This document shows positions 1 to 4,537 of a stretch of DNA of 10,565 bases, in pieces. Positions within the stretch are counted from its first letter, which is position 1, and the number at the start of each line of letters is the position of its first letter. The notes beneath the pieces are model-generated. The model worked only from the letters and a program-made list of their open reading frames with translations, was not told the DNA's origin and searched no databases. Source of the DNA: Prevotellaceae bacterium (GTDB lineage Bacteria; Bacteroidota; Bacteroidia; Bacteroidales; UBA932); the NCBI GenBank assembly GCA_031259225.1, contig JAIRLT010000035.1, positions 1 through 10,565 on the forward strand, in the 5' to 3' direction. Position numbers and translations under genes: made by a program.

Positions 1-46
1 GGTATTGTTCATCTGTTCGTTCTTTGCTACTAAGGGAGCTTTTTTT
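1..46. other. Left edge, no supportable gene
   Basis: No feature can be supported here. Frame 1 of the + strand is open for ten codons to a TAA at 31-33 and could be the tail of a gene to the left. An ATG on the minus strand at 12-10 could equally start a gene leaving the window. Neither is long enough to judge. The T-run at 41-48 follows only a very weak hairpin. Confidence 0.3.
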
Positions 47-84
47 TTAATGTGCTAATGTGACTAATTGTTTAATGTGACTAA
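47..84. repeat. 17-mer family, left copy (one unit plus a part)
   Basis: One full unit TGTGCTAATGTGACTAA lies at 51-67 and a half unit TGTGACTAA at 76-84, running directly into the palindrome at 83-104. The reverse complement of the same unit forms a five-copy array at 4404-4488, so both places belong to one repeat family in opposite orientation. No coding or RNA role is visible. Confidence 0.85.
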
Positions 85-104
85 TTGGCTGGCGCCAGCC
101 AATT
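83..104. repeat. Perfect 22-bp GC-cored palindrome
   Basis: Positions 83-104 read identically on both strands, with core GGCTGGCGCCAGCC (87-100) and AATT at each end. It joins the 17-mer repeat on its left to an AATTAAG array on its right. It could form a hairpin or cruciform, or be a dyad protein site. There is no T-run after it, so it is not a standard terminator. A very similar 24-bp palindrome sits at 4382-4405 in the same structural position. Confidence 0.85.
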
Positions 105-141
105 AAGAATTAAGAATTAGGAATTAGGAATTAAGAATTAG
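101..141. repeat. Heptamer array, AATTAAG family
   Basis: Six consecutive units at exact 7-base steps: AATTAAG, AATTAAG, AATTAGG, AATTAGG, AATTAAG and a 6-base AATTAG. The array begins inside the preceding palindrome and ends at a GC-rich node (141-155). The reverse-complement family (AATTCTT) recurs at 1737-1764. Such arrays resemble the short tandemly repeated repetitive (STRR) heptamers described in filamentous cyanobacteria; that comparison is from memory, not a search. Confidence 0.9.
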
Positions 142-255
142 CTGACGCGCCAGCCTAACTCTTAGTTCTTAACTCTTAGTTCTTAACTCCTCAGGCGCGG
201 CAGCCTAACTCTTAGTTCTTAACTCTTAGTTCTTAACTCCTCAGGCGCGCCAGCC
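141..255. repeat. Two 50-bp direct repeats made of heptamers plus a GC node
   Basis: Positions 151-200 and 201-250 are tandem copies differing only at the last base (G at 200, C at 250). Each copy contains five 7-base units (TAACTCT, TAGTTCT, TAACTCT, TAGTTCT, TAACTCC) and a GC-rich node. The nodes at 141-155, 191-205 and 241-255 are all 15 bases long and variants of one another (for example TCAGGCGCGCCAGCC). The arrangement is therefore node, 35-base array, node, 35-base array, node. Confidence 0.92.
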
Positions 256-280
256 GACTTATGACTTACGACTTACGACT
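256..280. repeat. Heptamer array, GACTTAY family
   Basis: Three and a half units at a 7-base step: GACTTAT, GACTTAC, GACTTAC, GACT. It follows the last GC node directly and is the fourth array sequence in this block. An ATG at 261-263 created by this array opens the frame of thrC but is not a believable start for it. Confidence 0.85.
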
Positions 281-336
281 AAAAACCGGTTGCATTGGTT
301 GTTTGAAGCTGCGAAAAACTGCGCGTTATGGTTGCA

Positions 337-368
337 TTTGTTATGGTATGAATTTATTCCTACCTTTG
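337..368 (+). promoter_or_regulatory. Bacteroidota-type promoter for thrC
   Basis: TTTG at 337-340 and TACCTTTG at 361-368 are 20 bases apart. This fits the Bacteroidota sigma-ABfr consensus (TTTG, 19-21 bases, TAnnTTTG). Transcription would begin a few bases beyond 368 and leave a leader of roughly 50 bases before the thrC ATG at 429. The site also supports choosing that internal ATG, because the longer frame opening at 261 would start upstream of the promoter. No operator or attenuator could be recognised. Confidence 0.75.
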
Positions 369-428
369 CAGCCTTGCAGGACGCTTGCCGGGCGCAGCTA
401 CATTTTTAATATAAGCAAAAATATTCCA

Positions 429-1721
429 ATGAAATACTACAGCACCAATAAGCAAGTTCCGCTATCGACGTTACGGGACGCGGTTCTTAAAGGTTTGGCG
501 GATGATAACGGCTTGTACATGCCGGAGCATATCCCGCAACTCGGCAACAGTTTTTTTGCCACCCTGCGTAAAAAAACATTACGGGAAATGTCGCTCGAAG
601 TGGCGGTTGCACTCTTTGGCGGCGATATCGCCGCCGCACCGCTGCATGATATTGTATATGACACGCTGAATTTTGATATCCCGCTGGTAAAAGTAACCGG
701 TCGCTGCTACAGTCTGGAACTGTTTCATGGTCCCACGATGGCGTTTAAGGATGTGGGCGCACGCTTTTTGGCGCGCCTGATGCAATACCTTACCCGCAAC
801 GAACAGTCCGGGACAAATGTGTTGGTTGCCACTTCCGGCGACACCGGCAGCGCGGTGGCAAACGGCTTCCTTGGCGTGGCGGGCATTACCGTAACGGTGC
901 TATATCCCAAAGGGCTGGTGAGCAAAATACAGGAAGCGCAGTTTACTACGCTGGGGCAGAATGTGCGTGCACTCGAAGTGGATGGAACGTTCGACGACTG
1001 CCAGCGCCTGGTGAAGCAAGCATTTTTGGATAAAGAACTCCATGCACGGCGCAAACTCACGTCGGCAAACTCTATTAATGTGGCGCGTTTTATCCCGCAA
1101 GCGTTCTACTACTTCTGGGGATGGGCGCAGATGCCGCCGGACAGCGAAGTGGTAGTTTGCGTCCCGAGCGGCAACTTCGGCAACCTGACGGCGGGTTTGC
1201 TGGCGCAGCGAATGGGTTTACCCATCAAGCATTTTGTGGCTGCCAACAATGCGAACGACATTTTTGTGCAATACCTGCAAACGGCAGAGTTTTCGCCGCA
1301 TTCCAGTGTAGCCACTATTGCGAACGCCATGGATGTGGGCAACCCCAGCAACTTTGCCCGCATCATGGATTTGTACGGCAATGATTATGCAAAAGTCGCC
1401 GCCGCAATTTCGGGCTACAGCTACAGCGATGCGCAAATTCGCGAAATAGTGAAGCGCGTTTTTGACGATACGCAATACCTTCTCGACCCGCACGGGGCTT
1501 GTGCTTACGAAGCCCTGCGCGAGTACTTGGAAAACGACAAAAATGCACAGGGGTTTTTCTTGGAAACGGCGCACCCCGCCAAGTTCAAGGAAACGGTAGA
1601 TGAGATACTGGGCGCCGGTATTGCCATTCCCGGAAAGCTGCAAACTTTCATGCGCGGCAAAAAACAGTCCACCGGCATCAGCAACCGCTACGAGGATTTC
1701 AAAGCATTCCTGTGGCAATAA
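429..1721 (+). CDS. thrC: Threonine synthase
   Basis: Pyridoxal-phosphate enzyme that converts O-phosphohomoserine to threonine and phosphate, the last step of threonine synthesis, in the cytoplasm. The product is 430 residues, a usual length for the family. The N-terminus MKYYSTN...PLSTLRDAVLKGLADDNGLYMP is the typical threonine synthase opening. The Schiff-base lysine is Lys107 in FHGPTMAFKDVG. The glycine-rich phosphate-binding stretch TSGDTGSA is at 135-142, and VPSGNFGNLTAG follows in the second half. The frame is open up to an ATG at 261, but the extra 56 residues would come from repeat DNA and lie upstream of the promoter, so ATG 429 is the better start. It stands alone on the + strand and converges on yidD 42 bases away. 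Homoserine kinase and dehydrogenase are not in view. Coding DNA is clearly more GC-rich than the small gene at 9410-9787. Confidence 0.95.
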   Translation: MKYYSTNKQVPLSTLRDAVLKGLADDNGLYMPEHIPQLGNSFFATLRKKTLREMSLEVAVALFGGDIAAAPLHDIVYDTLNFDIPLVKVTGRCYSLELFHGPTMAFKDVGARFLARLMQYLTRNEQSGTNVLVATSGDTGSAVANGFLGVAGITVTVLYPKGLVSKIQEAQFTTLGQNVRALEVDGTFDDCQRLVKQAFLDKELHARRKLTSANSINVARFIPQAFYYFWGWAQMPPDSEVVVCVPSGNFGNLTAGLLAQRMGLPIKHFVAANNANDIFVQYLQTAEFSPHSSVATIANAMDVGNPSNFARIMDLYGNDYAKVAAAISGYSYSDAQIREIVKRVFDDTQYLLDPHGACAYEALREYLENDKNAQGFFLETAHPAKFKETVDEILGAGIAIPGKLQTFMRGKKQSTGISNRYEDFKAFLWQ

Positions 1722-1736
1722 AACGCTGCCGGTCTC

Positions 1737-1764
1737 AATTCCTAATTCTTAATTCTTAATTCTC
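1737..1764. repeat. Heptamer array between convergent thrC and yidD
   Basis: Four exact 7-base units: AATTCCT, AATTCTT, AATTCTT, AATTCTC. This is the reverse complement of the AATTAAG family at 101-141. It fills most of the 41 bases between the stop codons of thrC and yidD, and its last two bases are part of the yidD stop (TCA at 1763-1765). No hairpin terminator is visible in this junction. Confidence 0.88.
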
Positions 1765-2038
1765 ATGGTACCGGGTCGTAGCCACAGCCGCCCCACGGAT
1801 GGCAACGCAAAATGCGCCGCAGGGCTAACCATGCGCCTTTGAGTACGCCATGTTTTTTCAACGCTTCAATGGCGTATTGCGAACAGGTGGGCGTAAAGCG
1901 GCAAGTGGGCGGTTTCAACGGCGAAATACACCACTGGTATAATTTAACCGCGAGTATCAACGGGAATGCCAGACCCCTTAACAGCCGCTTCCGCCAACAC
2001 GCCGAAGATGTTCCGGATATGTAATTCAATGTCGGCAT
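1763..2038 (-). CDS. yidD: Membrane protein insertion efficiency factor YidD
   Basis: Small membrane-associated protein that helps the YidC insertase place proteins in the inner membrane. The family signature is clear: CISPLKPPTCRFTPTCSQYAIEA (37-59), with Cys46 and Cys52, and the C-terminus CHPWGGCGYDPVP (79-91). A hydrophobic and basic N-terminal stretch (RLLRGLAFPLILAVKLY) precedes it. The ATG at 2038 gives 91 residues, a little longer than usual; the frame is open to an ATG at 2110, which would add 24 unlikely residues. The closest match to a typical short start would fall at WRKRLLRG, but no start codon exists there. The gene overlaps the end of rnpA by 95 bases in another frame. The rnpA-yidD pairing is widespread in bacteria and supports the call. 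Confidence 0.93.
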   Translation of the reverse strand: MPTLNYISGTSSACWRKRLLRGLAFPLILAVKLYQWCISPLKPPTCRFTPTCSQYAIEALKKHGVLKGAWLALRRILRCHPWGGCGYDPVP

Positions 2039-2363
2039 ACAGTAAAATTTCCGGTGATACATAATGGAAGAAAACAACCATTGCTTTATTTTTCCCGGCA
2101 AGCGTTTCATAGAGTTCTGTTTTATTTTTCCGGAAAGCCTCGCGGGTTCTTCGTTTCAAGAGATTGCGCGTAACGGCTTTTTTGAAATTCCGTTTGGGAA
2201 CATTCACCGCCATTTGGCAGCAAGGCGTGCCTGCCGCCGCCGGAATGAAAGAAAATGAAATCCTAAACGGGAAATGAAAAAGCACAGTTCCTTTGTGCAT
2301 CAGTGCGGTTATTTGTTTGCGCGAGCACAAGCGTTCGGATTTCGGCAAAGAGGCGGGCTTCAT
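1944..2363 (-). CDS. rnpA: Ribonuclease P protein component
   Basis: Protein subunit that binds the RNase P catalytic RNA and the 5' leader of pre-tRNA, helping to remove that leader. The product is 139 residues, slightly long for the family because of a C-terminal tail (from about residue 120) that overlaps yidD. The opening LPKSERLCSRKQITAL matches the family N-terminus. The conserved RNR-type helix is TRNLLKRRTREAFR at 65-78, with Arg66, Asn67, Lys70 and Arg71. The start ATG lies two bases after the hemD stop, so translation is probably coupled. The other neighbour, yidD, overlaps its end. The RNase P RNA gene is not seen in this window. Confidence 0.93.
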   Translation of the reverse strand: MKPASLPKSERLCSRKQITALMHKGTVLFHFPFRISFSFIPAAAGTPCCQMAVNVPKRNFKKAVTRNLLKRRTREAFRKNKTELYETLAGKNKAMVVFFHYVSPEILLYADIELHIRNIFGVLAEAAVKGSGIPVDTRG

Positions 2364-2365
2364 CC

Positions 2366-3100
2366 TCAGCTCAGGAATATGTCCAAGGCTTTAGCAATAG
2401 AGGGCGCTTCCGGCGTAGGCGCTTCCACGGCTACTTTGAAATTATTTTCTTTTAACGCCTTTGCCGCCGCCGCGCCGAACGACGCCATTAACGTTTTTCC
2501 CTGTTTGAAATTCGGGAAATTTTCGCGCAGCGATTTCACTTCGTGCGGACTGTAGAATACCATCATATCATAACGTTTCAGTTCGATATTTTTAATTTCG
2601 GTATTTATTATCGTGCGGTAAAAAACCGCTTTGGTATTTTTCAAACGCGCTTTGTCAAAGGATTTCGGGATTTCTGGCTTGTAATTATCGGCTAACGCCA
2701 GCAGGAAAATTTCGTGCCGGTGTTTGATGTTGATGACTTCAATGAGGGAATGGATCGTGCCGTTACCGAAAAATATTTTACGCTTGCGGTACACGATATA
2801 TTTTTGCAAATAGTTGGCAATAGATTCCGTCATGCAAAAATATTTCATCGTCAGGGGAACGGTAAACCGCAATTCTTCACAAAGCGAAAAAAACATATCA
2901 ACTGCCGTACGGGCAGTAAACACAACTGCGGAATGTTTCTGGATGTCGATACGTTGTGCGCGGAATTCTTTTGCAGAAAGGCTTTCGATGCGTGTGAAAG
3001 GAACGAAGTCAATAATCAATTTGTGTTTTTCTATCAACTCTGCATAGGGGGTTGTTCCCATCGGTTCCGGCTGTGCAATTAGGATATTCGTTACATTCAT
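2366..3100 (-). CDS. hemD: Uroporphyrinogen-III synthase
   Basis: Cyclises hydroxymethylbilane to uroporphyrinogen III with inversion of ring D, on the route to haem and cobalamin-type tetrapyrroles, in the cytoplasm. The 244 residues match the usual family length and begin with the typical short beta strand NILIAQPEP. Supporting segments are VVFTARTAVDMFF (59-71), VFYSPHEVKSL (near 182) and ASFGAAAAKAL (near 207), which fit the two-lobed family fold; the family is weakly conserved and has no strict catalytic residues. In Bacteroidota a hemD-like gene commonly stands between a DUF4271 gene and rnpA, exactly as here: 17 bases from the DUF4271 stop and two bases before rnpA. No other haem genes are visible. 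Confidence 0.85.
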   Translation of the reverse strand: MNVTNILIAQPEPMGTTPYAELIEKHKLIIDFVPFTRIESLSAKEFRAQRIDIQKHSAVVFTARTAVDMFFSLCEELRFTVPLTMKYFCMTESIANYLQKYIVYRKRKIFFGNGTIHSLIEVINIKHRHEIFLLALADNYKPEIPKSFDKARLKNTKAVFYRTIINTEIKNIELKRYDMMVFYSPHEVKSLRENFPNFKQGKTLMASFGAAAAKALKENNFKVAVEAPTPEAPSIAKALDIFLS

Positions 3101-3117
3101 GCTGCAAAAAATTAAAT

Positions 3118-3918
3118 CTAATCCAATAATATAAAAGAATATAGCAGTAAAAACGGGGCTACTTCAAAGGTACAAAGGTACAAAATCAAAAAGAAAATAG
3201 AAATATGTGCGGCTAAAAAAAACCGGATAACACGGAAAATATACAGCGTCATAAAAAAGAATAACACGCTGCAACCGGCGATTACCAAGCTATAGAAAAA
3301 TGCCCCTGTGCCGGTTGTTACCATGAGCAATACGACCGGAAACAATAAAAACCCGCAGGCAATACAATGCAGGCGGCTAAAGAAAATTACCAATTGCATG
3401 ACCGGCGCATTTTTGCTCACAAATTCCACAATGCGCAACAGGAAAGATTTTGCTACAAATATTACTGCTAAAACGCCGGCGATAATCCAAAAATATTTCC
3501 ATTGCGAACCGGTGATTACCGGTATCCATCCGGTGCGAATTACAGCCATCCATGTAAAAAAACCAATGGAAATAAATGAAAACACCAACAGTATGCGGCT
3601 TGTAATGACGACAGATAAAGAGTTTTCATGGAATTGCTTTTCGGCGGCGTGGAAATTAAACAATCCGCTCATCAAGGTAGAAAAAAAATTGCGTACATAG
3701 CGGAACAACAGCAGGAATAAAAAAATGACGCCCAATGATAGAAACCCTTCGAACAAGCCGGACGAAACATCTCTTAACACCGGCTCCACAGGCTTTTTTG
3801 CCGGCGACGACAACACCGAATAATTGCCGAAAACCGCTTCCGGCAACGCCGTAAAACTCTTTTCCGCCAGCGAATCGGTGGTAAATGTTGCGGGAGGGGG
3901 TATTATGCTGCTGTTCAT
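3118..3918 (-). CDS. DUF4271 multi-spanning membrane protein
   Basis: Integral inner-membrane protein of unknown function, assigned to DUF4271 from its C-terminal pattern FFLILYLCTFEVAPFLLLY and its place next to hemD. With the ATG at 3918 it has 266 residues. The first 50 are polar and proline-rich. About six hydrophobic segments follow, near 57-75, 107-127, 141-168, 177-201, 204-228 and 237-260. The frame stays open to an ATG at 3990, adding 24 charged residues that overlap the end of the SUI1-like gene by 35 bases; the shorter start leaves a clean 37-base gap and is preferred, without certainty. The 3' end contains two successive TACCTTTG boxes in coding sequence, which might also act as a promoter for hemD. 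No catalytic motif is seen. Confidence 0.8.
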   Translation of the reverse strand: MNSSIIPPPATFTTDSLAEKSFTALPEAVFGNYSVLSSPAKKPVEPVLRDVSSGLFEGFLSLGVIFLFLLLFRYVRNFFSTLMSGLFNFHAAEKQFHENSLSVVITSRILLVFSFISIGFFTWMAVIRTGWIPVITGSQWKYFWIIAGVLAVIFVAKSFLLRIVEFVSKNAPVMQLVIFFSRLHCIACGFLLFPVVLLMVTTGTGAFFYSLVIAGCSVLFFFMTLYIFRVIRFFLAAHISIFFLILYLCTFEVAPFLLLYSFILLD

Positions 3919-3955
3919 TTCAACTGTATACGGTTTAAGGCTTGCCTGCGGGCGG

Positions 3956-4300
3956 TTAATTTCCTCTCTTTGCCTTGTATCCTGCGGCATTCAACAATGT
4001 TACCAGTCGGTCGCGGAAGTCGCCCTGCAATAATATTTCGCCGTCTTTTGCCGTGCCGCCCACGCCGCACTGGGTTTTCAGCGTTTTGGCAAGCGTTTGC
4101 AAATCATCATCGCAGCCCACGAAACCGCTGACTAATGTTACCTGCTTTCCTGCCCGGCGCCGGCGGTCAATGGTTACTACCAACTTTTGTTGCGCCGGCG
4201 GCAATGTTGCCTGTTCTTGGCAATGTTCCTGCTCGTAAACAAAACCGGGACTGGTAGTGTACACTATCCCTGAACGGCGTTTCCAATCGTTGTTTACCAT
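3956..4300 (-). CDS. SUI1/YciH-type translation initiation factor
   Basis: Member of the bacterial YciH family, related to eukaryotic eIF1/SUI1, which binds the small ribosomal subunit and is thought to influence start-site fidelity. The ATG at 4300 gives 114 residues opening MVNNDWKRRSGIVYTT, the usual Bacteroidota N-terminus; an upstream ATG at 4348 would add 16 residues and start before the promoter box. The SUI1 domain occupies about 39-114, with the diagnostic stretch GVGGTAKDGEI at 79-89 followed by QGD at 92-94. A basic run DRRRRAGK (45-52) lies at its start. It is the first gene of the minus-strand cluster leading into DUF4271, hemD, rnpA and yidD. Confidence 0.9.
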   Translation of the reverse strand: MVNNDWKRRSGIVYTTSPGFVYEQEHCQEQATLPPAQQKLVVTIDRRRRAGKQVTLVSGFVGCDDDLQTLAKTLKTQCGVGGTAKDGEILLQGDFRDRLVTLLNAAGYKAKRGN

Positions 4301-4317
4301 AAGTGCAAAAATTTGTA

Positions 4318-4325
4318 CAAAGGTA
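4318..4325 (-). promoter_or_regulatory. Promoter -7 box for the SUI1-to-yidD cluster
   Basis: The minus strand reads TACCTTTG, a match to TAnnTTTG, 17 bases before the ATG at 4300. No good TTTG was found about 20 bases further upstream, so the promoter is only half supported. It would drive at least the SUI1-like gene and possibly all five genes of the cluster. Confidence 0.55.
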
Positions 4326-4361
4326 CGAAAAAAGTTAAGTGCTGCCACACCAGCAACGTTG

Positions 4362-4387
4362 GTTGAAAGTTGAAAATTGAAAATTAG
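4362..4387. repeat. Heptamer array, RTTGAAA family
   Basis: Units GTTGAAA, GTTGAAA, ATTGAAA and a partial ATTAG at an exact 7-base step. The array runs into the palindrome at 4382-4405. Its sequence is unrelated to the AATTAAG and TAACTCT arrays, although the period is the same. Confidence 0.85.
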
Positions 4388-4405
4388 CTGGCGCGCCAGC
4401 TAATT
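4382..4405. repeat. Perfect 24-bp GC-cored palindrome
   Basis: Positions 4382-4405 are self-complementary throughout, with core AGCTGGCGCGCCAGCT (4386-4401). The palindrome joins a heptamer array on the left to the 17-mer array on the right. It is the counterpart of the palindrome at 83-104 and shares the GCGCGCCAGC core with the nodes at 141-155 and 241-255. Confidence 0.88.
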
Positions 4406-4488
4406 AGTCACATTAGCACATTAGTCACATTAGCACATTAATCACATTAGCACATTAATCACATTAGCACATTAGTCACATTAGCACA
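4404..4488. repeat. Five-copy 17-mer tandem array
   Basis: Five 17-base units at 4404, 4421, 4438, 4455 and 4472. Units 1, 2 and 5 read TTAGTCACATTAGCACA; units 3 and 4 have A for G at the fourth base. Each unit is itself a 9-mer and an 8-mer of related sequence (TTAGTCACA, TTAGCACA). The family is present in reverse complement at 51-84. The array touches the terminator that follows. Confidence 0.93.
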
Positions 4489-4490
4489 TT

Positions 4491-4518
4491 AAAAAAGCCG
4501 GCTGACGCCGGCTTTTTT
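4491..4518 (-). terminator. Rho-independent terminator of the PorE-like gene
   Basis: A perfect 12-bp stem: AAAAAAGCCGGC (4491-4502) pairs with GCCGGCTTTTTT (4507-4518) around a TGAC loop. It lies 19 bases beyond the stop codon of the minus-strand gene at 4538 and ends in a T-run on that strand. Because of its symmetry it could work in both directions. The centre GGCTGACGCC resembles the repeat nodes. Confidence 0.88.
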
Positions 4519-4537
4519 ATTCATAAACTACGGGCGG

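Noticed and set aside
1..12. Start of a minus-strand gene at the ATG at 12-10
   Set aside because: Only four codons are in view and no promoter box lies upstream of it.
141..255. CRISPR-like array
   Set aside because: There are only two 50-bp copies placed directly in tandem, with no unique spacers and no cas genes.
47..280. Integron attC sites or a transposon end
   Set aside because: There is no integrase, transposase or target-site duplication, and the nodes lack recognisable attC core sites.
261..428. N-terminal extension of threonine synthase from the ATG at 261
   Set aside because: The extra 56 residues would come from the GACTTAY array and the promoter region, and the family N-terminus begins at the ATG at 429.
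1218..1718. A 166-residue minus-strand open frame
   Set aside because: It lies wholly opposite thrC, which has clear family motifs in its own frame.
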